DNA of 64,000 nucleotides from Tolypothrix bouteillei VB521301 (lineage in GTDB: Bacteria; Cyanobacteriota; Cyanobacteriia; Cyanobacteriales; Nostocaceae). The stretch covers positions 8,097,123-8,161,122 of the forward strand of contig NZ_JHEG04000001.1 in NCBI RefSeq assembly GCF_000760695.4. Direction: 5' to 3'. The notes below the pieces were generated by a model that did not search any database, was not told the DNA's origin, and was given only the letters and a program-made list of their open reading frames with translations. The position numbers and the translations under genes were made by a program. Shown one piece after another: positions 1-8,975 of the stretch (position 1 is its first letter; every line of letters starts with the position of its first letter).

Positions 1-993
1 TTACTAACTGAGATGGACGGATTTGAAGGCAACACTGGTATCATCATTATTGCTGCTACCAACCGTCCCGATGTATTGGATGCTGCATTACTGCGTCCCG
101 GTCGTTTTGACCGTCAAGTCGTCGTGGATCGCCCAGACTACGCCGGACGAGTTGAAATTCTCAAAGTTCACGCCCGTGGCAAAACCCTGTCAAAAGATGT
201 GGACTTGGAAAGAATTGCCCGTCGTACCCCAGGATTTACTGGTGCAGACCTTTCCAACCTGTTGAATGAAGCTGCAATCCTAGCAGCACGTCGAAATTTA
301 AGTGAAATTTCGATGGATGAAATTAATGATGCCATCGATCGCGTATTGGCTGGTCCAGAGAAGAAAGATCGCGTCATGAGCGAAAAGCGCAAAACATTAG
401 TTGCGTATCATGAAGCAGGTCACGCCCTCGTTGGTGCTTTGATGCCAGATTACGATCCAGTGCAGAAGATTAGCATCATTCCTCGCGGACGTGCAGGTGG
501 TTTAACTTGGTTCACCCCCAGTGAAGACCGGATGGATACTGGTTTGTACAGCCGTGCTTATCTGGAAAATCAGATGGCAGTTGCTTTGGGTGGTCGCATT
601 GCTGAAGAATTAATCTTTGGTGAAGAAGAAGTGACCACTGGTGCTTCTAACGACCTGCAACAAGTTGCACGTGTTGCCCGCCAAATGGTAACACGCTTTG
701 GGATGAGCGATCGTCTTGGACCAGTTGCTCTCGGACGCCAGCAAGGCAATATGTTCCTCGGTCGGGACATCATGTCAGAGCGCGACTTTTCAGAAGAAAC
801 TGCAGCTGCTATTGATGAAGAAGTTCGCCAGTTAGTAGAAACAGCTTACCGACGCGCTAAAGAAGTTTTGGAAAACAACCGCCACATTCTTGACAAACTT
901 GCAGAAATGCTAGTTGAAAAAGAAACTGTAGACGCGGAAGAGTTGCAAGACGTACTTGCTAGCAATGACGTTAAAACTGCAACTTTTGCATAG
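1..993 (+). CDS. ftsH: ATP-dependent zinc metalloprotease FtsH, C-terminal part (5' end outside window)
   Basis: Membrane-anchored AAA+ protease that unfolds and degrades membrane and soluble proteins; in cyanobacteria FtsH complexes take part in photosystem II repair. The frame is open from base 1 (Leu-Leu-Thr-Glu-Met-Asp-Gly), so the N-terminal membrane segments and Walker A lie upstream of the window. Visible are the AAA second region of homology ([20 protein letters not shown]), the AAA lid and the peptidase domain with the zinc motif HEAGH. About 330 of the usual 600-odd residues are present. A strong hairpin terminator follows. Which FtsH paralogue this is cannot be settled from the C-terminus alone. 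Confidence 0.97.
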   Translation, partial: LLTEMDGFEGNTGIIIIAATNRPDVLDAALLRPGRFDRQVVVDRPDYAGRVEILKVHARGKTLSKDVDLERIARRTPGFTGADLSNLLNEAAILAARRNLSEISMDEINDAIDRVLAGPEKKDRVMSEKRKTLVAYHEAGHALVGALMPDYDPVQKISIIPRGRAGGLTWFTPSEDRMDTGLYSRAYLENQMAVALGGRIAEELIFGEEEVTTGASNDLQQVARVARQMVTRFGMSDRLGPVALGRQQGNMFLGRDIMSERDFSEETAAAIDEEVRQLVETAYRRAKEVLENNRHILDKLAEMLVEKETVDAEELQDVLASNDVKTATFA

Positions 994-1059
994 TTATAAG
1001 TAAAAATTTAAGATTTAAGATTTAAATAAATCTTAGTTTTTACTTCTTAATCGATGCGA

Positions 1060-1096
1060 ATCAGGGTAATTTTTGAATTATCCTGATTTTTTTATA
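1060..1096 (+). terminator. Rho-independent terminator after ftsH
   Basis: An 11-bp stem with one G-T pair (ATCAGGGTAAT / ATTATCCTGAT) closes a 6-nt loop and is followed directly by a run of T. It lies about 70 bases after the ftsH stop. Confidence 0.85.
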
Positions 1097-1104
1097 ATTT
1101 GTTA

Positions 1105-1143
1105 TAGCAATCCTAAATCATTTGTAAAAAATTTGGATTGCTA
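1105..1143. repeat. Short inverted repeat (TAGCAATCC...GGATTGCTA)
   Basis: Arms TAGCAATCCTAAAT and ATTTGGATTGCTA pair except for one bulged base across an AT-rich loop. It abuts the heptamer array that starts at 1141. A related AGCAATCCTAAA string recurs at about 1503, at the far end of the GC-rich repeat, so the two may bracket a small non-autonomous element. Confidence 0.55.
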
Positions 1144-1196
1144 ATGGCTAATAGCTAATGGCTAATAGCTAATGGCTAATGGCTAATGGCTAATAG
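1141..1196 (+). repeat. STRR heptamer array, 8 units of CTAATGG/CTAATAG
   Basis: Eight perfect-register 7-bp units with a G/A change at the seventh base. This matches the short tandemly repeated repetitive (STRR) sequences known from heterocystous cyanobacteria. Similar arrays occur at 20303-20372, 62613-62640 and 62783-62817. Confidence 0.9.
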
Positions 1197-1570
1197 TGAG
1201 ACCAGCCCTACAGGCGGTGAGTCCAGTGCTGCAGGCAAGCCACTCTCGTGCGGGGGTTCCCCCCGTTGAGAGAAGTGGCGCGGGTTTCCCGCGCCCTGGC
1301 GACTGTGAGACCAGTCCTGTAGGTGGGTTTCCCACGCCCTGGGGACTGGCGTAAGCCGTTGCGGGCATAGCTTCGCAACGCGTAGCGTCTCCGCTCCTGA
1401 GATACCCGAAGGGGGGTTACCCCGAATGGCACGCTCGAAGTGCGACGCGGAGACCAGGGGACGCGGGGACGCGGAGAGATGAGGAAGAAAAAGTGATGAG
1501 AGAGCAATCCTAAAAATCAATTGGTTCAGGAAGTCTGAAGGCAATTGGCACTCTTAGGGATGCTCCCAAC
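1197..1570 (+). repeat. GC-rich dispersed repeat, probably non-coding
   Basis: Most of the 844-base gap between ftsH and the amine oxidase is a GC-rich mosaic unlike the AT-rich flanks. It contains short inverted repeats (GCGGGTTTCCCGC-like) and the strings GACCAGTCCTGTAGG and CCCTGGGGACTGGCG, which recur inverted at 62695-62780. It also holds CGCGTAGCGTCTCCGCTCC and AATTGGCACTCTTAGGGAT, which recur at about 55258-55340. Three overlapping reading frames here are low-complexity translations of the repeat and were not called. From 1571 to 1837 nothing recognisable was seen. Confidence 0.7.
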
Positions 1571-1837
1571 TGTACCCCCGTGCAACTCAATCAAAATGAC
1601 TAATTTTCTCTGCCAAAGGTAGGAAGCTAATATTTGTATAGGCTGCAACACTTAAACTTAGTCTTATGCATCATGTTAAATTTCCCTCAAGCTAAAGTTT
1701 GGGGGATTTATTTTGCTACAAGATTCGTGTGTAGATAGATGATTGATATCAAGTTCGGGTAATTACAAGTGTTCAACCGAACATGATATGACTGTAAATA
1801 CGCAATCGGTGTATTAATGCTCATACAAAGGCTTCAT

Positions 1838-3436
1838 TCAATGTTCTGTTACAGAAACTCTCTTTTTCAAACCCATAGAACGCAGAATATCCGCAGCTGA
1901 CATTTCTCCCGTTCTACAACCACCTTCCATATAACCTTGAAACAATTGGGAGCAGTGTTCGCCAGCAAAAAATAAATTCCCCACCCGTTGTTGTTCAACT
2001 CCTGCAATTGTTGTCCATTGTCCCACAAGGTAACAAGCATAAGAGCCTCTCGTATACGGTTCCCGACGCCAATAAGCACAAACAGGCTGACCCCGATACA
2101 TACTACCAATTCCTGGAAAAATATTTTCCAATTGGGAGAGAAGTTTTTGAGCTTGAATTTCCGGTGAATTTAGCCCTAATGGTAAACTCTTTTGACCGCC
2201 AGTAAAATTGGTGAGTAAACCACTTGAACCCTTATGATAATGAGATGACTCCCAGATTGTTTGAAAGTTTAAGTCAGTAGAGACAAATCCAGTTGATTTG
2301 TACCGCGTGCGCCAAATCCGTTCTTGATAAGCAGTAATTAATTTGGCATTGTTACCATAACCTAATTCTAAGATCGCTTTCTTTTTCAAGTCTGGCAAAT
2401 CTACATTTAACGAGACATTACGCAAAGTACTAAATGGTAGTGCCAACAAAACTCGCTCATAAATTCTTTCAACAGAGCGGTTTCCAGAGCGCAAACTCAC
2501 CCGATATCTACCATCACTTTGAGTAGCGATCGCTTCTAATTCTGTCTCTAGTTCAATAGAATTTTTGAGGAATTGTGATAAAGAAAGAATGATGCGATCG
2601 TTTCCACCAACGATCTGATACCGTTCATCACTTTCTTCAATTGGATCGAAGCTGTTAGCATCCGTACCAATAAATAACAACATATTTAAACTAGATTGAA
2701 TTTCGGTTTCCTGACCGTATAAACTTGTGTAAGCTTTTTCAATTATGGCTTTAAGAATTGGATGAGTTTTGGCTTCCTCTAAATATTGAGTGATAGAGAT
2801 ATTATCTAATTGAATAGCCAATTGATTCTTTGTACGGTAATTTACAGGCGTTTTCCCAAAAGCTGCCAAATCTCGTTCTATTTTTTGTACCAATGGCGGT
2901 AACCACTGTTGTATTTCTTTTTCTGAAATTAGACTTCCATCATAATACGATATTCCTTCTGTCAAATTGCTATCTATAGCATACAAATCAACAATCTCCA
3001 GACCTAATTCCTTTGCCAAATTGCGTAAACTTGTGTGATGAGTGTCAATAAATTCTCCCCCCAAATCTACAGGTATAGAAAGATCGGCAACATTATGCAG
3101 CGTATGTATGCGTCCGCCAACACGATTTCTAGCTTCAATAATATCTACAGGGACTCCAGCTTGAGAAAGGCGGTAAGCCGCAACAAGCCCAGCAATTCCC
3201 GCACCTACGACTAAAACTTTAGGAAGTTTGGCAAATGCAGCAGAACTTCGTTCTCCATCCCACATCATTGCACTCATAGCACTTGCCAATCCCAAACCGC
3301 CATATATGAGACGGCGGCGAGTCATCTTGTCGCGGACAATATCAGCTATTTCATCTGCTCGAATCCCTGTTTTTAGCGATGCCCTGGTGATTTTATAAGC
3401 TCGCCGCAATGATGCCATCAACGCCGATCTTGACAT
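1838..3436 (-). CDS. Flavin monoamine oxidase family protein with Tat-like leader
   Basis: FAD-dependent oxidase, predicted to deaminate an amine or L-amino acid to an imine with release of H2O2. A twin-arginine-like segment (TRRRLIYGG plus a short hydrophobic stretch) about 40 residues in suggests export. It is followed by the dinucleotide-binding motif VVGAGIAGLVAAYRLSQAG and the ARNRVGGR motif, and it ends with the family's FAD-contact block (FFAGEHCSQLFQGYMEGG). The length (about 530 residues) is normal. The ATG at 3436 has an AAAGG box; a TTG eleven codons upstream (3469) is an alternative. It follows the GNAT gene on the same strand and is probably co-transcribed. The substrate is unknown. 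Confidence 0.85.
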   Translation of the reverse strand: MSRSALMASLRRAYKITRASLKTGIRADEIADIVRDKMTRRRLIYGGLGLASAMSAMMWDGERSSAAFAKLPKVLVVGAGIAGLVAAYRLSQAGVPVDIIEARNRVGGRIHTLHNVADLSIPVDLGGEFIDTHHTSLRNLAKELGLEIVDLYAIDSNLTEGISYYDGSLISEKEIQQWLPPLVQKIERDLAAFGKTPVNYRTKNQLAIQLDNISITQYLEEAKTHPILKAIIEKAYTSLYGQETEIQSSLNMLLFIGTDANSFDPIEESDERYQIVGGNDRIILSLSQFLKNSIELETELEAIATQSDGRYRVSLRSGNRSVERIYERVLLALPFSTLRNVSLNVDLPDLKKKAILELGYGNNAKLITAYQERIWRTRYKSTGFVSTDLNFQTIWESSHYHKGSSGLLTNFTGGQKSLPLGLNSPEIQAQKLLSQLENIFPGIGSMYRGQPVCAYWRREPYTRGSYACYLVGQWTTIAGVEQQRVGNLFFAGEHCSQLFQGYMEGGCRTGEMSAADILRSMGLKKRVSVTEH

Positions 3437-3491
3437 TGGGTATGCCTTTATGTTTTGCTTTTCAATCAAGAAATATACCTTAAAAGCAGCC

Positions 3492-4091
3492 TTAAACCCG
3501 CAGGAAGTTCAGACCACTTCTGAGTGCTTCATTCCATAGAGGCAATTTCTCAACTTCTTGCCAAGAAAGCGGTGGGTTCACGAGTTCGGATCGCTCGTGT
3601 TGTAGAGATAATTGCCACCAACCAACATCATACCACTGTCCCAGCTTATAACCAACTGCCCGGTAAACACCTACTAACGTAAAACCGAATGCTTCATGTA
3701 GAGCAATACTTGCGGGATTGGGTAAGACAATTCCTGCGAAGACATTGTAAAACCCTTGAACTTGAAGCACTTTAAATAGAGAAGCATACAAAGCTTTACC
3801 CACTGATTTTTTCCTGTGCTTCGCAGCGACGTACACTGATGATTCTACAGACCATTGATATGCTGCACGACTTCGATGAGGATTAGCATAAGCGTAACCT
3901 AAAATTTCTCCATCAAGTTCACAGACAAGCCAAGGCAGTCGCTTTTGATAATCCTTGATCCGTTGTTTAAATTCTGCTTCACTTGGAGGTTCCACTTCAA
4001 AAGAAGTTGGCGTTTCACGGACAATAGGTGCATATATTGACAGCATTTGGAATGCATCATTTTCATTGGCTAATCGGATTGTAGCTTTCAC
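3492..4091 (-). CDS. GNAT N-acetyltransferase, phosphinothricin-acetyltransferase (Pat/Bar) type
   Basis: Acetyl-CoA-dependent N-acetyltransferase. The order of elements fits the Pat/MddA branch of GNAT: the N-terminal IRLANENDAFQMLSIYAPIV, the SFEVEPP segment, then VYVAAKHRKKSVGKALYASL as the acetyl-CoA loop and the C-terminal GFTLVGVYRAVGYKLGQWYDV. Members acetylate small amino acids or analogues such as methionine sulfone or phosphinothricin. The usual R/Q-x-x-G-x-G/A loop is slightly divergent (KKSVGKA). It starts with GTG. It lies just upstream of the amine oxidase in the same direction, so both may act on related amino compounds (inference). Confidence 0.85.
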   Translation of the reverse strand: MKATIRLANENDAFQMLSIYAPIVRETPTSFEVEPPSEAEFKQRIKDYQKRLPWLVCELDGEILGYAYANPHRSRAAYQWSVESSVYVAAKHRKKSVGKALYASLFKVLQVQGFYNVFAGIVLPNPASIALHEAFGFTLVGVYRAVGYKLGQWYDVGWWQLSLQHERSELVNPPLSWQEVEKLPLWNEALRSGLNFLRV

Positions 4092-4171
4092 AATTGATGA
4101 GTTCTTATCTGATTAATTTCTATAAAGCTTATCTTTTAACGATTTTTATAAAACGATATATTATCCCTGAA

Positions 4172-4227
4172 CTTAATAAAGAAATGGCGCTATTCTTAAC
4201 TTAGGGTAGCGCCATTTCTTTATTAAG
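4172..4227. repeat. Perfect 21-bp inverted repeat with 14-nt loop
   Basis: The arms 4172-4192 (CTTAATAAAGAAATGGCGCT plus A) and 4207-4227 are exact reverse complements. The length and perfection exceed an ordinary terminator, and no T-run follows directly. It could be a small mobile or MITE-like hairpin, or a processed RNA stem. Confidence 0.8.
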
Positions 4228-4334
4228 AGTTGGCAAGTGCTTTGAGAAAAGGGAGTGCATTTGTGCAAGCCGTTACAGTTACAGCTACAGCTATTTCTAA
4301 GCATCGCAAAAATCAAAATTTCTGCGTTGAAAAT

Positions 4335-4379
4335 TTATCTTGCCGCTTCAAGCGATTGTCGAATATCCTTGAAGCTCAC
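4335..4379 (-). pseudogene. Possible C-terminal remnant of a TacT-like GNAT toxin
   Basis: Seven bases past the antitoxin stop a frame reads (M/V)SFKDIRQSLEAAR then stop. GNAT toxins that pair with DUF1778 antitoxins often end in a similar LPLKDIRxSL-type segment. This suggests that most of the toxin was deleted, leaving about 14 codons. The match is short and the call is tentative. Confidence 0.3.
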
Positions 4380-4385
4380 TTTGCG

Positions 4386-4667
4386 TTAAAACTGTTCCGG
4401 TTCGCTAAAGAGCTGCTGTAGCGCTCGAACGACTTTCGGCGGCGCGTCAAGACGTTCGCAGAACGCTTCCCAGCGATCGGGCGGCAAGCGAAACTCGGTT
4501 TGATTCATGAGAATAGCATTTGCGGCATCAAGCGATGCTTGCAGCACAAACTTGCTGACATTCGTGTGCCGTATTCGTGCGGCTTCTGCCAGTATTGCCT
4601 TTTCCGGCTCCGTTGCGCGAATGGAAAGCCGCGTTTCTTTTGGCGTAGCGGCTGCTACCTCAAACAT
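4386..4667 (-). CDS. DUF1778 (TacA-like) type II antitoxin, apparently orphan
   Basis: Ribbon-helix-helix antitoxin of the DUF1778 family. The N-terminal ETRLSIRATEPEKAILAEAARI forms the DNA-binding fold. The conserved NVSKFVLQASLDAANAIL and LPPDRWEAFCERLDAPPK segments follow, and the toxin-neutralising tail ends at EPEQF. Members normally precede, on the same strand, a GNAT toxin that acetylates aminoacyl-tRNA. Here no toxin of about 160 residues follows, only a hairpin and a possible remnant. The start has a good AGGAG box. With no toxin it may be a solitary repressor or a relic. Confidence 0.85.
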   Translation of the reverse strand: MFEVAAATPKETRLSIRATEPEKAILAEAARIRHTNVSKFVLQASLDAANAILMNQTEFRLPPDRWEAFCERLDAPPKVVRALQQLFSEPEQF

Positions 4668-4814
4668 AGTTTTTCTCCTATAGGTGTCTTTATATGCCCA
4701 ATGTACACCCCACTAGTGAAGGCTGCAATTTATTTAAATTTGGTTGTACCCAAAAGCCGATTGTTCCCTTTACCAGGGTTCTAACATCAAGCTTGCTCCA
4801 GTAAAGTTAGGATA

Positions 4815-5513
4815 TCAATGAGTCTCACTTTTGCTCCCGCTTGCATAAATAAAATAGTTATCTGTGACCTTAACATCTACTTCAAAGCCCGCTTGTATTA
4901 ACTTGCCACGAAGCTGTTCGGGAGAATAAAAAATTTTAACAATCTTAAACTCTTGGTCATCATTTAATTTTCTATTGATGTAAATATTCCCATCGTTTTC
5001 TAATACATGATTTTTGGCTGTTGATGTTGACTCGAAGCGAGAGTCAACAATAAAAATTTGCCCACCTCTGTGCGTCGCTTTATAGACTTTTTTTAAAAAT
5101 GAGTCAACCAAATTTGGTGGTACGTGAGAAAGCCAAAAGGAGAAAAACACTAAATCGTACTCAGTGTTGGGTTCCCAATTAAATAAATCGATTTGCTGAT
5201 ACTCGACGTTAGCAGCACCTATTTTGCTGCGAGCAATCGCAATCACTTCACTTGAAGCATCAAGTGCAGTAATTTTCTGACCAATCTTTAAAAGTTCTTG
5301 AGTCCAAATTCCCGTACCACAGGCTAACTCTAGAACGCGTTCTACATTACCAATTTGGTACAAAGCATTTCTGATGACACCAGCTTCGTTAAACCAGCGC
5401 TGGTTGAGTTCTTCTCCGCGATCGTAACGTCCAATTCTGTAGAACCATTCGTCGTATTCGTTAGCTCTTGCACTGTAGTAGGCAATTTGTTCCTGAAGAA
5501 TACTATCTGTCAT
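4815..5513 (-). CDS. Class I SAM-dependent methyltransferase
   Basis: Soluble Rossmann-fold methyltransferase of 232 residues. The SAM-binding motif I is VLELACGTGIWTQELL, followed by the acidic ALDASSEVI and the post-motif YDLVFFSFWLSHVPP. The N-terminus (YYSARANEYDEWFYR) resembles small-molecule methyltransferases of the Methyltransf_25 type. The gene stands alone between unrelated neighbours, so the substrate cannot be inferred. Confidence 0.85.
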   Translation of the reverse strand: MTDSILQEQIAYYSARANEYDEWFYRIGRYDRGEELNQRWFNEAGVIRNALYQIGNVERVLELACGTGIWTQELLKIGQKITALDASSEVIAIARSKIGAANVEYQQIDLFNWEPNTEYDLVFFSFWLSHVPPNLVDSFLKKVYKATHRGGQIFIVDSRFESTSTAKNHVLENDGNIYINRKLNDDQEFKIVKIFYSPEQLRGKLIQAGFEVDVKVTDNYFIYASGSKSETH

Positions 5514-5857
5514 TATTTCAAAATAAGGAGTGGGTGGTATTTATGCAATACACAATGCCAATGGCTACTATCTTAAAAATAGGGAATAGGGGTTAGGTAA
5601 GAGAAATTTTATCGATGCTCTAAGCGAACATTTTTCATCGAAACTGCCTAACCTATTGCGCTTAAAAGTCTACAACTAACCGTATCAGTCGTTATCTTAC
5701 CGTAATTTACAAACAACTTTCGCCAGCTTAATATAACTTAAATTGATAGATGTACCGTATTTAAAGTTTTAGGAGTTAATTATTTAGAACGGCAATGCGT
5801 AATACAAACTCCCTGGCTTAGATAACCAGGAGTTTTTCGGTAAAAGTGACTAGCATC
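5514..5857. other. Intergenic stretch with one hairpin
   Basis: AT-rich and without a plausible gene. At 5807-5836 the arms AACTCCCTGG and CCAGGAGTT pair with one bulge and are followed by TTTTT on the + strand. Read on the minus strand the hairpin lies just past the PHP-domain gene and may terminate it. Confidence 0.5.
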
Positions 5858-6544
5858 TTACAAGCGATGTAGTAAACTTAAGCCATGAGTATCAGTCCCA
5901 CAACTGTTAAACAGGCTGTATTCGCTGGCTAACTGTTGCACTTGTTCTGACTCTCTCGCACTGGGTTTCCAAGGGTTGGGATTGTTGTAAGCGTAAAAAG
6001 ATTCTACGCCATCGATCCCAGCATCTGCGGCGGCAGGAATCAAATCAAAGTGCGATCGCCGATAACGCGCTGGGTGAGCCAAAACGGCTAGTCCCCCTGC
6101 TTCGTGGATAGCAGATATCACATTAGCTGCTTGATGGTGTTCGCCTGTCGTAGCTTTTCTTTGAATGTAAGGTTTGATGCTGGGTTGCTCTATATCGAAC
6201 GCATAACCTAGAATATGAACTTCTGTATTGAGAAGATTGGCGTTAATTTCTACACCAGTCCAAAGCTGGGGTACATTTGCACCTGGATTATTCCATCGCC
6301 ATTGTTCTAACCAATTTTGCGCTGCTTGATAACCAGATATACTATGGTGATCGGTAATAGCAAGCCCTTTTAACCCAATGGTAACTGCCTGCTCCATCAA
6401 TGCACTTGGTTGGAGCTTACCATCTGAGTGGACAGTGTGCATGTGAAAGTTGAAACTCATCGGACAGCTCAATGCATTTATGCTTTGAAATATATACTTT
6501 AATTGTTCGCGTGAGGTGGAAACCTCGGCTACCTTGACAGTCAT
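5858..6544 (-). CDS. PHP-domain metal-dependent phosphoesterase
   Basis: Polymerase-and-histidinol-phosphatase (PHP) fold hydrolase. The motifs are FHMHTVHSDG (motif I, metal-binding histidines), ITDHHS (motif II), the later VLAHPARYR, and the C-terminal GTDTHG block. Stand-alone bacterial members hydrolyse phosphoesters or 3',5'-nucleoside bisphosphates; the substrate here is unknown. The start at 6544 is preferred over a longer frame because AAAGAGGT sits a few bases before that ATG. It is a single-gene unit. About 325 bases of upstream DNA hold no other gene. Confidence 0.85.
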   Translation of the reverse strand: MTVKVAEVSTSREQLKYIFQSINALSCPMSFNFHMHTVHSDGKLQPSALMEQAVTIGLKGLAITDHHSISGYQAAQNWLEQWRWNNPGANVPQLWTGVEINANLLNTEVHILGYAFDIEQPSIKPYIQRKATTGEHHQAANVISAIHEAGGLAVLAHPARYRRSHFDLIPAAADAGIDGVESFYAYNNPNPWKPSARESEQVQQLASEYSLFNSCGTDTHGLSLLHRL

Positions 6545-6871
6545 ACGTACCTCTTTTTCAAATAGGTCATTTTTTACACAGAAAAACATGACACTAATAG
6601 CCCAGAATACACCAGCACTACATTTGTGTGTTGGTTATTAGTTTCCGGGCATCTTTGGCAAATTTTTTCAATATGTTAAGACTACGTTAGCAAATTCAAA
6701 GGCTGACGGTCATGCGTATATTCGATTGGTTTTATAAGAAAAAGTAAGAAATTTTGCAGATCCTATCCGTCAAACTTACAAGCTACAACTCCAGCAATCA
6801 TCCACTGGTAAAAGAAAAAATGCAATGAAAAAGAAAAGAAGCTTTAAAAAAGATGTATAAAAATATACTAT

Positions 6872-7900
6872 TTAAATTGGCAATCCCAATAATTCGCCAG
6901 AACCGGGAATAACCTCTCCAATGGTACGAGCTGTAATATTTTGTAAAGCAAAATGTGTCATGGCTGGCTCTACTTGATGAGGGGGAACAAGCAGTACAAA
7001 CCCGATCCCCATGTTGAAAGTGTTATACATTGCTTGTGCATTCACAGATCCCTCTTCGGCTAGCCACTGAAATATAGGTGGAATGGACCAACTCTTGGGA
7101 TCGATTTTTATCGCTTGACCTTTACCCAAGCAACGAGGCAAATTTTCAGGTAGCCCTCCACCTGTAATATGTGCCATCCCGTGGATTTCTAAGCCTGCTT
7201 TACGCGCCGCGAGTACGGATTCAACATAAATGTAGGTAGGCGTGAGGAAAATTTCTCCTAGTGTTTGCCCTCCCAATCTATCTGGACGATCGCTCCAAGA
7301 AAATCCTTTGTCGCTGACAATTTTCCTGACCAAGCTAAAGCCATTGCTGTGTACGCCAGCACTTGCAAGAGCGATCGCGACATCACCTACTCGTACCTGA
7401 GAACCGTCCAGCATCTGGCTTTTCTCAACAATTCCCACACAGAACCCAGCCAGATCGTACTCACCCACCTGATAAAAACCGGGCATTTCTGCGGTTTCTC
7501 CCCCAAGTAAGGAGCACCCTGCTTGCTTGCATCCAGAGGCTATACCTGCAACCACCTCAGTTAATTGTTCTTTTTCCAAATGACTTGTTGCCAGGTAATC
7601 TAAAAAAAACAGAGGTTCTGCACCAGATGTCAACACATCATTGACACACATTGCTACCAAATCAATCCCTATAGTGTCGTGACGATTGACAGCTTGAGCA
7701 ATTTTGAGCTTTGTACCCACACCATCGGTTCCTGAAACCAGAACCGGTTCCCTATAACCTGTTGGTAGTTGAAAACAGCCACTAAAACCGCCCAATCCAC
7801 CAATCACTTCTGGTCTAAAAGTACTGTGAACTAAATTCCGAATTTGATTGACAAATTCTCGCCCAGCCTCAACATCTACCCCTGCCTCTTTGTAGTCCAT
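6872..7900 (-). CDS. purM: Phosphoribosylformylglycinamidine cyclo-ligase (AIR synthetase)
   Basis: Fifth step of de novo purine synthesis: FGAM + ATP gives AIR. The N-terminal [11 protein letters not shown], the [14 protein letters not shown] glycine-rich loop, [25 protein letters not shown] and [12 protein letters not shown] are all PurM signatures. The length of 342 residues is standard. It is a cytosolic homodimer. A small acidic protein gene lies 84 bases upstream on the same strand. Confidence 0.98.
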   Translation of the reverse strand: MDYKEAGVDVEAGREFVNQIRNLVHSTFRPEVIGGLGGFSGCFQLPTGYREPVLVSGTDGVGTKLKIAQAVNRHDTIGIDLVAMCVNDVLTSGAEPLFFLDYLATSHLEKEQLTEVVAGIASGCKQAGCSLLGGETAEMPGFYQVGEYDLAGFCVGIVEKSQMLDGSQVRVGDVAIALASAGVHSNGFSLVRKIVSDKGFSWSDRPDRLGGQTLGEIFLTPTYIYVESVLAARKAGLEIHGMAHITGGGLPENLPRCLGKGQAIKIDPKSWSIPPIFQWLAEEGSVNAQAMYNTFNMGIGFVLLVPPHQVEPAMTHFALQNITARTIGEVIPGSGELLGLPI

Positions 7901-7984
7901 CCGTCAGAACACCGATAATAAATTGTAAGTGGTGAGTGGTTAGTGATTAGTACCTAATAACAACTATCAACTAACAACTAACCA

Positions 7985-8191
7985 TTAAAATACCTCATCT
8001 TCAATGCCCAGCCACCATTCGCCCAAATTCATCAAATCTTGGCGGATATCTTCTAACTCTTGAACGTAATCAACTTCTGTCATTGAGTCTTTACGCTCTT
8101 GAAGTTTCTTTAATCGTAACTGCACCAACAGCCAAGGCTTGGTTATGCTGTTAGTTTCTTCTAAATATTTTGCTAATTGTATGCTATCCAT
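7985..8191 (-). CDS. Small conserved cyanobacterial-type protein, function unknown
   Basis: 68 residues, strongly charged and predicted helical, with a Trp-rich acidic end (LGEWWLGIEDEVF). No catalytic motif or signal peptide is visible. It starts with ATG and precedes purM on the same strand with an 84-base gap containing degenerate CAACTAA-type short repeats. It looks real because of its composition and consistent codon use, but no function can be given. Confidence 0.6.
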   Translation of the reverse strand: MDSIQLAKYLEETNSITKPWLLVQLRLKKLQERKDSMTEVDYVQELEDIRQDLMNLGEWWLGIEDEVF

Positions 8192-8256
8192 ATCTTTACT
8201 CTAACACAACCCCGCATCCGTAACTAAAAAACTACATCAATTGGTCTGGCTTGAGC

Positions 8257-8285
8257 AAAAACAGCCACGAGCGAAGTCGTGACTG
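8257..8285 (-). terminator. Rho-independent terminator of sodB
   Basis: On the minus strand CAGTCACGA and TCGTGGCTG form a 9-bp stem (one G-T pair) around CTTCGC, followed by TTTTT. It lies about 85 bases after the sodB stop. Confidence 0.75.
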
Positions 8286-8369
8286 CTTCTAAATTTCATA
8301 AATCAATTATTTTCGTCTGACAAATTTCGCCAAACCTACTATCGTTACCAGCACACAACTGACAGATAA

Positions 8370-8975
8370 TTAGTAGGCTTTGGCATAATTTTCAGCCGCA
8401 AAATCCCAGTTGACTAACTGCTCTAGGAAGTTCTTGATATATGCAGGGCGAGCATTTCTAAAATCAATGTAGTAGGCATGTTCCCAAACATCTAGGGTCA
8501 GAAGCGCCTTCTGTCCGTGAGCTAGGGGATTTTCTGCATTTGGTGTTTTAGTGACTTTTAAAGTACCACCATCATCAATTAGCCAAGCCCAACCGCTACC
8601 AAACTGAGTTGCAGCCGCGTTAGAAAACTCTTCTGTGAATTTGTCAAAGCTACCAAAATCTTTTTCAATCTTAGAAGCTAGTTCACCTTGAGGCTTACCA
8701 CCAGCACCTGGTTTTAGGGAGTTCCAAAAGAAAGTGTGGTTCCACACTTGGGCGGCGTTGTTGAAAATTCCTGCTTTGGAGGAATCTTTGAAGGAAATTT
8801 TAATAACCTCTTCTAAGGATTTATCGGCAAGTTCTGTACCGTCAGTCAGCTTGTTCAAGTTGTCTACATACGCTTTGTGGTGCTTACCATAGTGATACTC
8901 GAACGTCTCACCTTTCATGCCGTATGGCTCTAAAGCATTAAAGTCGTATGGTAGTGGTTCCTGTACGAATGCCAT
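8370..8975 (-). CDS. sodB: Superoxide dismutase [Fe]
   Basis: Converts superoxide to O2 and H2O2 in the cytosol. The metal ligands His28 (EYHYGKHH), His80 (QVWNHTFFW), Asp162 and His166 (LDVWEHAYY) are all present. The AAQVWNHTFFWNSL and GSGWAWL contexts favour iron over manganese. There are 201 residues, the standard length for a homodimer subunit, and no leader peptide. It has its own terminator, so it is probably a monocistronic gene. Confidence 0.97.
   Translation of the reverse strand: MAFVQEPLPYDFNALEPYGMKGETFEYHYGKHHKAYVDNLNKLTDGTELADKSLEEVIKISFKDSSKAGIFNNAAQVWNHTFFWNSLKPGAGGKPQGELASKIEKDFGSFDKFTEEFSNAAATQFGSGWAWLIDDGGTLKVTKTPNAENPLAHGQKALLTLDVWEHAYYIDFRNARPAYIKNFLEQLVNWDFAAENYAKAY

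Noticed and set aside
1176..1544. Minus-strand reading frames of 60-120 codons in the GC-rich repeat
   Set aside because: They overlap each other in different frames, are rich in Pro/Ser/Arg, and translate repeat strings that recur elsewhere in other frames.
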